Source: Sphingomonas sp. (GTDB lineage: Bacteria; Pseudomonadota; Alphaproteobacteria; Sphingomonadales; Sphingomonadaceae). From it: a DNA stretch of 64,000 nt. The DNA lies in the NCBI GenBank assembly GCA_017418975.1, contig JAFOMG010000011.1:372001-436000 (forward strand), given 5' to 3'. The notes below the pieces were generated by a model that worked only from the letters and a program-made list of their open reading frames with translations, made no database searches and was not told the origin of the DNA. Made by a program: the position numbers and the translations under genes. Shown here one piece after another: positions 8,573 to 16,916 of this stretch. Position 1 is the stretch's first letter. Every line of letters begins with the position of its first letter.

Positions 8573-9571
8573 TCAAGCCGCGAAAGCCGGCCGATATGCG
8601 TAGAGTCCCGGCGTGCCTCCGGTCATCACGAACAGCACGTCGCCGGTGAACCGCCCCTCGGCCAATCCCGCCAGCACGCCCGCGAACGCCTTGCCGCTAT
8701 AGACCGGGTCGATCAGCAGCCCTTCCGCTCGCGCCATCAGCCGCACCGCGGCAAGCATCGCCTCGGTCGGGATGCCATAGGCCTCGCCGCGCTGCGAGCC
8801 GTCGATCCGGATATCGTCGTCTACCAGTGGATCGCAGGCAAGCGCCGCCAGCGTGTCGTTCGCCAGGGCCCGCGTATGGTTCCGCGCTTCCTCAACTTCT
8901 GCCAGCACGGTGAAGGACAGCACGCGTCGCGGATCATCTCCCGCGGCGGCCAGGCCGGCAACAAGGCCGGCATGCGTGCCGTGGCTGCCATTGGCGACGA
9001 TGATCGTTTCGAAGCGGAGGCCTAGCTCGGCCTCCTGCGCCCGGATCTCGTCCGCGCAGGCGGCATAGCCGAGCGCGCCCACCGGCGAGGATCCGCCCGC
9101 GCCGACGACATAGGCCTTGCGCCCCTCGGCCTGAAGTTTCTTGGCCCGCGCGCGCGCCGCGGCAAGCGCGTTGCTCCCGGATGGCAGGTGGTGCACCGTC
9201 GCCCCGAACAGCGCGTCGAGCAGCTGGTTGCCGTTATGCCGATATGCCTCGTCCTCGCGCGGCACCGTGTCGGTCAGCATCAGCTCGGCGGCGAGGCCCA
9301 TCCGCGCCGCCGCCGCCGCGCTCAGCCGGGCATGGTTGGATTGCCGCGCGCCGGTGGTGACGAAGGTGTCGCAGCCCTGGGCGATCGCCGCACCGAGCAG
9401 GAATTCGAGCTTGCGCAGCTTGTTGCCGCCGCCACCCAGGCCCATCAGGTCGTCGCGCTTCGCGAACAGGCGCGCACCCTTCAGCCCCAGCGCCGCCTCG
9501 ATGCGCTCCAGGCGCTGGATCGGGGTCGGTGCATCGAACAGGCGGATGCGGGGGAAGGTGTCGAGGTTCAT
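8573..9571 (-). CDS. dcyD: D-cysteine desulfhydrase / ACC deaminase family PLP enzyme
   Basis: A fold-type II PLP enzyme of about 332 residues. The PLP lysine lies in GGGGNKLRKLEFLL and the serine-rich phosphate loop region in TTGARQSNHARLSAAAA; VMTGGTPGLYAY closes the site. D-cysteine desulfhydrase converts D-cysteine to pyruvate, ammonia and sulfide; ACC deaminase is the sister activity and cannot be excluded. ATG 9571 (MNLDTFPRIRLFDAPTP) matches the family N-terminus; earlier ATGs up to 9622 run into a half REP sequence and are less likely. It appears to be a single gene. Confidence 0.82.
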   Translation of the reverse strand: MNLDTFPRIRLFDAPTPIQRLERIEAALGLKGARLFAKRDDLMGLGGGGNKLRKLEFLLGAAIAQGCDTFVTTGARQSNHARLSAAAAARMGLAAELMLTDTVPREDEAYRHNGNQLLDALFGATVHHLPSGSNALAAARARAKKLQAEGRKAYVVGAGGSSPVGALGYAACADEIRAQEAELGLRFETIIVANGSHGTHAGLVAGLAAAGDDPRRVLSFTVLAEVEEARNHTRALANDTLAALACDPLVDDDIRIDGSQRGEAYGIPTEAMLAAVRLMARAEGLLIDPVYSGKAFAGVLAGLAEGRFTGDVLFVMTGGTPGLYAYRPAFAA

Positions 9572-9682
9572 CGAGGATACCACCAGGGAATCGAGTTGAG
9601 GGTTCATGCGCATAATAGCCATCCCCGCCCGCGCGGGAATGACGGAGACAGGTTCGAAACCCGCCGGTGTCGCGTACGGATC

Positions 9683-10156
9683 CTAGAGCGCCGGCTTGCA
9701 GCCACGCGTCTGATAGACGCCGCGCAGGAAGCCGCGGCGCGCGAAGCCGGCGTCGACCGCGGCGTTGAGCTCGCGCTGCGCCGATGCCGCGCCGCTGACT
9801 TCGCGGACGATGCCGCGGAACGGCACGATCAGCCCGGCCACGGTGTCGCCGGTGACCTTGACCTTGCGGCTCTTCTTGCGATCGACCCCGCCGACGAAAT
9901 CGGGGCCCAGCGCTTCGCCGAGCTCGTCGAACGCCGCTGCGATGCGCGCGCATTTCGACAGGCCCGACAGGCTGTACGGCGCGGCGGCGGCGCGTTGGAG
10001 CACCGGCGGGATCTTGGTCTTGACCACGCCGACATCCTTGGCGGGCTGTTCGGCGATCTCGCCCGCGCGATCGCCGGTCGATTGCTTGTCCTGGGCGAAG
10101 GCCGGGCCGGCGGCGAGTGCCGCCACGGCCATGCCGATCCAAAGGCTCGATCGCAT
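9683..10156 (-). CDS. exported protein of unknown function
   Basis: A protein of 157 residues with a clear signal peptide: MRSSLWIGMAVAALAAGPAFAQ, with cleavage expected after AFA. ATG 10156 is preceded by AGGAGGAAAT on the minus strand, an excellent ribosome binding site. The mature part is Lys/Arg-rich in the middle (KKSRKVKVTGD), has two cysteines (in LSKCARI and near the C-terminus in RGCKPAL) that could form a disulfide, and shows no recognised catalytic motif. It lies 50 bp downstream of the small membrane-protein gene after smc, and 111 bp upstream of dcyD. The function is not known. Confidence 0.7.
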   Translation of the reverse strand: MRSSLWIGMAVAALAAGPAFAQDKQSTGDRAGEIAEQPAKDVGVVKTKIPPVLQRAAAAPYSLSGLSKCARIAAAFDELGEALGPDFVGGVDRKKSRKVKVTGDTVAGLIVPFRGIVREVSGAASAQRELNAAVDAGFARRGFLRGVYQTRGCKPAL

Positions 10157-10206
10157 GTATTTCCTCCTGTTGCCCATCCTATCGAACCGTTCGACGCGCG
10201 TATCGA

Positions 10207-10350
10207 TCACAGGTTCCACCAGAGAAGGGCGACGAGCAGCGCGATGCCGAGGATCGCCACCAGGCAGCCGGCCATTCCGTGGCGTTGCGCGATGAGCCGG
10301 CCCACCGCTTCCAGGCCTTCCTGGAGCACGGCCTCGATCAGGAAGGTCAT
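10207..10350 (-). CDS. 47-residue single-pass membrane protein coupled to smc
   Basis: A very small protein. It has an amphipathic N-terminal half (MTFLIEAVLQEGLEAVGRLI) and one hydrophobic C-terminal segment, MAGCLVAILGIALLVALLWW, ending in NL. Its ATG (10350-10348) overlaps the smc stop as ATGA, so it should be translated by coupling with smc. It is too short for a family assignment. The coupling and a well-formed membrane segment support it as a real gene rather than chance; codon use is like its neighbours. The topology is probably N-in or N-out single pass. Confidence 0.6.
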   Translation of the reverse strand: MTFLIEAVLQEGLEAVGRLIAQRHGMAGCLVAILGIALLVALLWWNL

Positions 10351-13300
10351 TCCGCCGCCAACAGGCTCTCGGCCCCGCCGAGATCGACCGAGACCAGCCG
10401 GCTCACGCCGCGCTCCACCATGGTCACGCCGAATAGCCGGTGCATGCGGCTCATCGTCGCGGCATTGTGGGTGACGATCAGATAGCGAGTCGCGGTCTCC
10501 TGGGTCATCCGCTCGAGCAGGTCGCAGAAGCGATCGATATTGGCGTCGTCGAGCGGCGCGTCGACTTCGTCGAGCACGCAGATCGGCGCGGGATTGGTGA
10601 GGAACAGCGCGAAGATCAGCGCGACGGCGGTCAGCGCCTGCTCGCCGCCCGAAAGCAGGGTCAGCGACTGGAGCTTCTTGCCCGGCGGCTGCGCCATGAT
10701 CTCCAGGCCCGCTTCGAGCGGATCGTCCGAATCGATCAGCTCCAGATGGGCCTGGCCGCCGTTGAACAAGGTGGTGAACAGCCGGCGGAAATGCTGGTCG
10801 ACCGCTTCGAAGGCGGCGAGCAGCCGCTGGCGCCCCTCCCGGTTGAGCGTGCCGATCGAGCCGCGCAGGCGGTTCACCGCCTGGGCCAGCTCGTCGCGCT
10901 CGGCGGCGTTGGTGGTGAAGGCGGCCTCCAGCTCGGCCAGCTCGGTCTCGGCGACCAGGTTCACCGGCCCGATCCGCTCGCGCTCGGCGTTCAGGCGTTC
11001 GTGCGCGGTCGATTCGTCCTCGGGCGTGCGCACCGTGGCTTCCTCGAACCCGGCTTTCTGGGGCAGCAGCGGCGGCGGGCATTCGAAGCGCTCGCCCGAG
11101 ATGCGGCCCATCTCGATGCGGCGGGCTTCCTGGTTCTCGGCGCGGGCCGCGGCGCCGGCGCGTTCCTCGCGCGCCTGGGCGAGGATCTCGTTGGCGCCGC
11201 GCACCGCGCCTTCGGTCTCGCGCACTGCCAGCTCTGCCTCGCGCTCGGCGGCCTGGGCGGCGGCGCTTTCGATGCGCGCCTTCTCGGTCGCGGCCTCGGC
11301 CTCGGCGAGCTGGGCTTCGAGCTGGGCCGGCCGGCCGGCCAGCGCGTCGCTCTCCTCGGCGAGCTGAGCCGCGCGCTTGTCCATTTCCGTGGCGCGCCGC
11401 GCGGCCTCGCCGGCGCGCGACTTCCAGCCCTTGGCCTCGGCGCCGGCGGCGGCGTGGCGCTCGCGCGCGCCGGCGATCTCGCGCTCCAGCGTGCCGCGCT
11501 CGGCGCGGGCCGAAGCGGCGGCGGCGCGCTTGCCCTCGGCATCGGTGGAGAGCGCGGCGACGCGGGCGCGCGTGTCGGTGCCGTCGGGCAGGGCGGCCTT
11601 GGCTGCCTCGGCGCGATTGCGTTCGGTCGCCGCCTCGTCCTGCTCGGCGGCGATGCGGCGGATGCGGGAATCGAGATCGGCGCGCTGCGAATCGAGCCGT
11701 TCGAGCTGCGCGGCGGCCCGGTCCTCGGCCCGGCCGGCCTCGCGCCCGGCATTCTCCGCATGGTCGAGCACGCGGCGGCAATCCGCGGCGGCGCGGCGCG
11801 CCTCGGCGATATTGTCCTCGATCCGGCGCAGCTCGGCATCGGCGCCTTCGACCGCGCGCACTGCGGCCGGCCGGGCCTTCTCGATCGCGCCGAGCCGGTT
11901 GACCCGCACCAGCCGCTCCGCCGCCGCCGCGCCGCCCGATCTGGCGACATAGCCGTCCCAGCGGCGCAGCATGCCGCCGAGCGTCACCAGCCGCTGGCCG
12001 ACCGCGAGCGGCTGGCCGTCATCCGCCTCCGCCACCAGCACCTGGGCCAGGCGGCGCGACAGCCCGGCCGGCGCCCGGACATGCGCGCCGAGCGGCGCGG
12101 TGCCCGGCGGCGCGGCGGGATCGCCCGGCCGCGGCTCGGCGCCCGCCCAAAAGCGCTCGGCGCCGGTATCGAGCCCGGCCTCGAGATCGTCGCCCAGCGC
12201 CGCCGCCAGCGCGCGCTCATAGCCGGCATCGACCTTCAGCTTGTCGAGCAGCCGGTCCTTGTCCGAAGGCCGGGTCGCCTTGGCCAGCGCGGCGGCCTCG
12301 CTGTCGAGCTGGGCGAGCTCGGCATGGGCAGTGGCGCGTGCCGCCTGGGCATGGTTGCGCGCCTCGATCGCCGCGCGTTCCTCGGCATCGGCGCGGGCCA
12401 GGCCGGTGCGCGCGCTCTCGGCCTGGCGGAGCGCCTGGGCGCGCGCCTCGGCCGCGCGGGCCTTCTCCGCCTGCAGCGGCTCGGGATCGGGCAGGGCTCT
12501 CAGCTCGGCATCGATCCGCGCCCGATCGCGTTCGGCGCGTTCCGCCCGGGTGCGGGCCGCCGCCAGCGCGGCCTCGGCGACGCGTGCCTCGGCGGCTTCG
12601 CTCGCCTGCGCGGCCAGCGCCTGGGCCAGCGCCACCTCGGCATCGCGGGCGGCGCGTTCCGCCTCGGCCAGCGCGGCATCCAGATTGGGCATGCGCGCGG
12701 TCGTCTCGGCGATGCGTGTGTCGAGCGCCTTCGCCTCTTCCTCCAGCCGGGCCAGCGCCTCGGCGGCGTCGCGGGCGAGCGCGCCCTCGCGGCCGCGATC
12801 CTCCTCCAGCCGGCGCACCGAATCCCGCACCTCGGCGATCCGCCGCTCGATCGCCGCCTTGTCCGCGCGCAGCGTGGCGAGGCCGTGCATCGCCTCGCTC
12901 GCCCGGTCGCGCACCGCCAGCGCCTCGGCGCGCAGCGTGGCGAGCTTCTCCGCCGCCGCCTGCTGCACCGCCACGGCCGAATCATGGGCGCGGGTCCGCT
13001 CGGCGACCAGCGCCTCGGCCGCGGCCGCTTCCTTCCTGGCCGCGTCCGCCGCCGCCGCCGCATCGCGCCAGCGCGCGAAGATCATCCGCGCCTCGGCGAC
13101 GCGGATCCGGTCCGAAAGCTCGCGATAGCGCTCGGCCTGGCGCGCCTGGCGCTTGAGCTGGGCGGCGCGCGTCTCCTGATCGCCGATCACTTCGTCGAGC
13201 CGGGCGAGATTGGCCTCGGTCGCGCGCAGGCGCTGCTCGGCATCCTTGCGGCGGACGTGCAGCCCGGCGATGCCCGCCGCCTCTTCCAGCATCGCGCGGC

Positions 13301-13754
13301 GTTCGCCCGGTTTGGCCTGGATGATCGCGCCGATCCGCCCCTGGCTGACCAGCGCCGGCGAATGCGCGCCCGTCGCCGAATCGGCGAAGAGCAGGGCAAC
13401 GTCCTTGGCGCGCACGTCGCGGCCGTTGATTCGATAGGCCGATCCCGCGCCGCGCTCGATGCGGCGGACGACTTCCATCTCGTCGTCCTCGCCCACCTGG
13501 TCGGCGAGGATCGAGACTTCGGCGAAGTCGCGCGACGGGCGAGTCGCGGTGCCGGCGAAGATCACGTCCTCCATGCCGGCGCCGCGCATCGACTTGGCGC
13601 TGGTCTCGCCCATCACCCAGCGCAGCGCCTCGAGCAGGTTCGACTTGCCGCAGCCATTGGGGCCGACGATCCCCGTCAGCCCCGGCTCGATGCGGAGGTC
13701 AGCCGGGTCGACGAAGCTCTTGAAGCCCGTCAGCCGCAGCCGCTTGATCTGCAC
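10347..13754 (-). CDS. smc: chromosome partition protein Smc
   Basis: A structural-maintenance-of-chromosomes ATPase of 1135 residues that dimerises and extrudes or tethers DNA loops during chromosome segregation. The N-terminal head has Walker A GPNGCGKSN. It is followed by a very long Ala/Glu/Arg-rich coiled coil, a hinge in the middle (about residues 510-640, with AGYERALAAALGDDLEAGLD), a second coiled coil, and the C-terminal head with the signature LSGGEQALTAVAL and Walker B ICVLDEVDAPLDDAN. Length is normal. The gene is preceded by two DsbA-like genes on the same strand. No scpA or scpB is in the window. Confidence 0.97.
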   Translation of the reverse strand: MQIKRLRLTGFKSFVDPADLRIEPGLTGIVGPNGCGKSNLLEALRWVMGETSAKSMRGAGMEDVIFAGTATRPSRDFAEVSILADQVGEDDEMEVVRRIERGAGSAYRINGRDVRAKDVALLFADSATGAHSPALVSQGRIGAIIQAKPGERRAMLEEAAGIAGLHVRRKDAEQRLRATEANLARLDEVIGDQETRAAQLKRQARQAERYRELSDRIRVAEARMIFARWRDAAAAADAARKEAAAAEALVAERTRAHDSAVAVQQAAAEKLATLRAEALAVRDRASEAMHGLATLRADKAAIERRIAEVRDSVRRLEEDRGREGALARDAAEALARLEEEAKALDTRIAETTARMPNLDAALAEAERAARDAEVALAQALAAQASEAAEARVAEAALAAARTRAERAERDRARIDAELRALPDPEPLQAEKARAAEARAQALRQAESARTGLARADAEERAAIEARNHAQAARATAHAELAQLDSEAAALAKATRPSDKDRLLDKLKVDAGYERALAAALGDDLEAGLDTGAERFWAGAEPRPGDPAAPPGTAPLGAHVRAPAGLSRRLAQVLVAEADDGQPLAVGQRLVTLGGMLRRWDGYVARSGGAAAAERLVRVNRLGAIEKARPAAVRAVEGADAELRRIEDNIAEARRAAADCRRVLDHAENAGREAGRAEDRAAAQLERLDSQRADLDSRIRRIAAEQDEAATERNRAEAAKAALPDGTDTRARVAALSTDAEGKRAAAASARAERGTLEREIAGARERHAAAGAEAKGWKSRAGEAARRATEMDKRAAQLAEESDALAGRPAQLEAQLAEAEAATEKARIESAAAQAAEREAELAVRETEGAVRGANEILAQAREERAGAAARAENQEARRIEMGRISGERFECPPPLLPQKAGFEEATVRTPEDESTAHERLNAERERIGPVNLVAETELAELEAAFTTNAAERDELAQAVNRLRGSIGTLNREGRQRLLAAFEAVDQHFRRLFTTLFNGGQAHLELIDSDDPLEAGLEIMAQPPGKKLQSLTLLSGGEQALTAVALIFALFLTNPAPICVLDEVDAPLDDANIDRFCDLLERMTQETATRYLIVTHNAATMSRMHRLFGVTMVERGVSRLVSVDLGGAESLLAAE

Positions 13755-13783
13755 GCTTGCCTACCCCCGCAGCGTCATGGGGA

Positions 13784-14548
13784 TCAGCGCGCCCCCGCCG
13801 CCTTGAGCAGCGGCTCGAGCTGTTCCCACGAGCCGGCATCGACCTTCTTGCCGTTGATGAAGAAGCTCGGCGTGCCGTTCACGCCGTACACGGTGGCCGC
13901 ATCCGCGTTGACCTTGGCGATCTCGTCGATCTTCTTCTTGTCGCCCAGGCACTCGCGCGCCTTCGCCTCGGGCACGCCGCGCTGCTTCATGAAGTCGATC
14001 ATGCCGAGCTGCTCGGCAAAGCCCACCGCGGCCTGGGGCGGCGGCAGCTGCTGCAGCTGCTGGGCGAGCTGCGGATTGGTCTTCACCAGCTGCTCGGTGC
14101 GGGTGAGGAAGCTCTCCTGGTTCTCGAAGAACTGGTCGAGCATGCTGAAGAAGGATTCGTCGGGCACGCACTGGTTGAGCAGCGCGGCGGCGAGGTCGGG
14201 CGCGCCGTGGATCAGGAAGTCGCGGAACTCCCAGCTGACCTTGCCGGTCGAGATGTAGTTCTTGCGCAGCGGCTCGGGCGCGGTGCGGCCGAACAGCCCG
14301 CAATAGGGGCAGTTGCGCGAGCCATATTCGACCAGCTTGATCGGCGCGTTGGGATTGCCCTGGAGATAGCCGCCGTCCTTGGTCCTGCTGATCGTGTCGA
14401 CCCAGGCCTTGCCGGTGGGCGCGGGGACGGTGGGAACCGGCGTGGCGGAGCTGACCGCCGCGCTGCTGTTGCCCGTGTCGCCGCCGCCGCACGCGGCCAG
14501 GGCGCCGGCGAGCGCCAGCATGGGGATCAGGGCCAATTTGATACGCAT
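13784..14548 (-). CDS. DsbA-family thiol-disulfide lipoprotein
   Basis: A protein of 254 residues with a lipoprotein signal: LAGALAACGGG, with the lipidated Cys near residue 20. The thioredoxin-like domain follows, with the active site CPYC in SRNCPYCGLFG and the cis-Pro in VNGTPSFFINGKK. The insert of helices between them (residues 110-200) is as in DsbA/DsbG-like proteins of sphingomonads. ATG 14548 is preceded by GGAGAG. It probably oxidises or isomerises disulfides in the periplasm. It forms a tandem pair with the next upstream gene, 26 bp apart, sharing about half of the visible residues, which points to duplication. Confidence 0.85.
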   Translation of the reverse strand: MRIKLALIPMLALAGALAACGGGDTGNSSAAVSSATPVPTVPAPTGKAWVDTISRTKDGGYLQGNPNAPIKLVEYGSRNCPYCGLFGRTAPEPLRKNYISTGKVSWEFRDFLIHGAPDLAAALLNQCVPDESFFSMLDQFFENQESFLTRTEQLVKTNPQLAQQLQQLPPPQAAVGFAEQLGMIDFMKQRGVPEAKARECLGDKKKIDEIAKVNADAATVYGVNGTPSFFINGKKVDAGSWEQLEPLLKAAGAR

Positions 14549-14574
14549 AGTCTGTTCTCTCCAGAAATCGCGGT

Positions 14575-15300
14575 TCAGGCGCCGTTCGCCCAGAGCTCGG
14601 GCAGCAATCGTTCCCAGCTGAAGGCACTTACCTTGCGCTCGTTGACGATGAAAGTGGGGGTGCCCCGCACCTGATGGACCTTCACCGCATCGGCATTGGT
14701 CTTGGCGATGCGCTCGATCAGCTTGGGATCGGCGAGGCACTGGCGGGCCCTGGCCTCGGGCAGGCCCTGGGTCTTCATGAAGGCGATCAGGCCCAGCGCC
14801 TCGGCGAAGCGAGTCGCCATCTGGGGCGCCGGCAGCTTCTGCCAGGCCTCGGCCTGCTGGGGCTGGCTCTTGAGCAGCGCCTCGAGCCTGTCCTCGAACT
14901 GGCGCTGATTGGCGTAGATCGCGTCGAGCACCGGAAAGAAGCGCGCGGGCGCGACGCACTGGTTGAGCAGCGCCATGGCGAGATCGGGGGCGCCATGGAT
15001 CAGGTAGTCGCGATATTCGTAGCTGACCTTGCCGCTCGCGATGAAGTCGCGCCGCAGCGCCGGCACGCCCTCGGTGGCGAAGCGCCCGCAGGTGGGGCAG
15101 CCGCGCGAGCCATATTCGACGAGCTTCACCGGCGCATCGGGATTGCCCTGGCGAAAGCCGCCCTGCGGCGTGATGGCGACGGTGGCGGCCCAGTCGGGCG
15201 CCGCCGCCGGTTTCGCCACGGGCTGGCGGGCCCGCTGCGCCGATGCGCCGCCGGCCAGCGCCAGCGCCAGCGCGCCGGCGATCATCAACCGGGCCCGCAT
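14575..15300 (-). CDS. DsbA-family periplasmic thiol protein (second copy)
   Basis: A protein of 241 residues with a classical signal peptide (MRARLMIAGALALALAGGAS, cleaved near ASA-Q). The active site is CPTC in SRGCPTCGRFA, different from CPYC in its tandem neighbour, and the cis-Pro is in VRGTPTFIVNERK. The two proteins also share GNPxAPxKLVEYGSR, YLIHGAPDLA and ALLNQCV, so they are paralogues. A CPTC centre is likely to differ in redox potential; that is inference. ATG 15300 overlaps the stop of the DciA-like gene by one base, indicating coupling. Confidence 0.85.
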   Translation of the reverse strand: MRARLMIAGALALALAGGASAQRARQPVAKPAAAPDWAATVAITPQGGFRQGNPDAPVKLVEYGSRGCPTCGRFATEGVPALRRDFIASGKVSYEYRDYLIHGAPDLAMALLNQCVAPARFFPVLDAIYANQRQFEDRLEALLKSQPQQAEAWQKLPAPQMATRFAEALGLIAFMKTQGLPEARARQCLADPKLIERIAKTNADAVKVHQVRGTPTFIVNERKVSAFSWERLLPELWANGA

Positions 15301-15833
15301 CAGTCGATCCGGCCGATCTTGGGGCGCTCGTCGCTCGCCGCGACGCCGGCGGCCAGCGCCTCGAGCACGGCCTTCAGCTCCGGATCGCCGATGCCGCGCA
15401 GGCTCTCGCCCATCGCTTCGCTCAGCGGCTTCAGGCTGGGCGGCGGCGCCGTCTTTTCGGGGCGCTTCACTTCGCCGTGGCGAATCGCCAGCCGGGCCAC
15501 CGCCGCATAGCCGAAGAAGCGGTTCACCCGCTCGACGATCTCGGGCGCGATGTGCTGCATCGTCGGGGCGTGCGCACCGGCGACGACGAGATGGAGCACG
15601 CCCTGCTCGCGCTTGCCCTGCGGGAAGCGAATCGATTCGGGCATCGAGACGCGCGCATAGCGCTCGCCGACGATCTCCACCCAGCGGCTGACGATGGAAT
15701 GCTGGACGAAGCCGAACTTGCGGAAGGTCGCCCGGCCGACATCGGGCAGCAGCTCGGATACCGCGCGGGGACGCAGCGCGCGCTGTGGCGCCGGGGCCGG
15801 CTGGCGAGTGGTGGCACGGGGGGGCTTCGTCAT
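15300..15833 (-). CDS. DciA-like protein (DUF721)
   Basis: A protein of 177 residues of the DUF721 family. DciA members recruit or help load the replicative helicase in bacteria that lack DnaC or DnaI; the family is known, and the role here is inferred. The core is visible as FGFVQHSIVSRWVEIVGERYARVSMPE, split by conserved Trp and Gly, followed by a KH-like strand-helix region ending in VERVNRFFGYAAVARL. The N-terminal arm is Pro/Arg/Thr-rich and likely disordered. The preferred start is ATG 15833 (MTKPPRATT) with GGCGGA upstream; an in-frame ATG a little further up is possible. It is divergent from mutY with a gap of only 27 bp. Confidence 0.8.
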   Translation of the reverse strand: MTKPPRATTRQPAPAPQRALRPRAVSELLPDVGRATFRKFGFVQHSIVSRWVEIVGERYARVSMPESIRFPQGKREQGVLHLVVAGAHAPTMQHIAPEIVERVNRFFGYAAVARLAIRHGEVKRPEKTAPPPSLKPLSEAMGESLRGIGDPELKAVLEALAAGVAASDERPKIGRID

Positions 15834-15860
15834 TTCCGCCAACCCATGCCATAGGGGCAT

Positions 15861-16916
15861 GTGCCCGACAACGCCCCTCGCGCAATCGCCTCCGCGCTGC
15901 TCCATTGGTACGACCGCAATGCCCGCGACCTGCCCTGGCGCGCGCGGCCCGGCGCCAATGCGCCCGATCCCTATCGCGTGTGGCTGTCGGAAGTGATGCT
16001 CCAGCAGACCCAGGTCGCCAGCGTCATCCCCTATTTCGAGCGGTTCACTGTGCGCTGGCCGAGCGTCGAGGCGCTGGCCGCGGCCGAGGATGCCGATCTG
16101 ATGGCCGCCTGGGCCGGGCTCGGCTATTATGCCCGCGCCCGCAACCTGCTCGCCTGCGCCCGCGAAGTGGCCCGGCGCGGCGGCTTTCCGGACAGCGAAT
16201 CGGAACTGCGCACTCTGCCCGGCGTGGGCGGCTACACCGCCGCGGCGATCGCGGCGATCGCGTTCGGACGGCGCGCGGTGGTGGTCGACGCCAATGTCGA
16301 GCGAGTCGTCGCGCGGCTGTTCGCGGTGGAGGAGGCACTGCCGGGCGCGAAGGCCGGAATCCATGCCCGCACCGATTCGATCACTCCCGATCTGCGCTCC
16401 GGCGATTTCGCCCAGGCGATGATGGACCTGGGCAGCGGCGTCTGCACCGCGCGTTCGCCGCGTTGCCTGCTCTGTCCCCTGCGCGCGCATTGCGCCGGCT
16501 TCGCCGCCGGCGCGCCCGAGCGCTTCCCGGTCAAGGCCGCCAGAAAGGCCAAGCCGCAGCGCCATGGCACGATGTTCTGGCTCGAGCGGGACGGCGCGGT
16601 GCTGCTCGTCCGCCGCCCGGGCAAGGGGCTGCTCGGCGGCATGCGCGCATTGCCGACCGGGCCCTGGGCCGATTCGCCGCCGGGCCTCGACGGCGCGCCG
16701 GCCCCGGCGGCATGGCACATGCTCGACGAGCGGGTCGGCCATGGCTTCACCCATTTCAACCTCGACGTCGGACTTGCGGCCGCAACGATCCCGTCGCATG
16801 CAGGCGCCGCCGTGGAAGGCGAGTGGTGGCCGGTCGCCGATCTCGAATCGGCCGGATTGCCCACCGTCTTCGCCAAGGCGGCACGGACATTCAGGAGGCG
16901 GCTATGCGCGGCGTGA
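15861..16916 (+). CDS. mutY: A/G-specific adenine DNA glycosylase MutY
   Basis: A base-excision repair enzyme of 351 residues that removes adenine opposite 8-oxoguanine. The glycosylase domain shows VMLQQTQVASVIPYF, the helix-hairpin-helix LPGVGGYTAAAI followed by catalytic Asp in VVDANVERV, and the iron-sulfur loop C-x6-C-x2-C-x5-C (CTARSPRCLLCPLRAHC). The C-terminal Nudix-like recognition domain contains LLGGMRALP. The start is GTG 15861. The serine hydrolase gene begins inside its last codons, so the two are probably co-transcribed. Confidence 0.95.
   Translation: MPDNAPRAIASALLHWYDRNARDLPWRARPGANAPDPYRVWLSEVMLQQTQVASVIPYFERFTVRWPSVEALAAAEDADLMAAWAGLGYYARARNLLACAREVARRGGFPDSESELRTLPGVGGYTAAAIAAIAFGRRAVVVDANVERVVARLFAVEEALPGAKAGIHARTDSITPDLRSGDFAQAMMDLGSGVCTARSPRCLLCPLRAHCAGFAAGAPERFPVKAARKAKPQRHGTMFWLERDGAVLLVRRPGKGLLGGMRALPTGPWADSPPGLDGAPAPAAWHMLDERVGHGFTHFNLDVGLAAATIPSHAGAAVEGEWWPVADLESAGLPTVFAKAARTFRRRLCAA

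Noticed and set aside
10440..14258. A 1272-codon open frame on the plus strand opposite smc
   Set aside because: It runs antisense to an intact smc and two neighbouring genes, is rich in Arg/Gly as expected from high-GC antisense reading, and lacks a motif or binding site.
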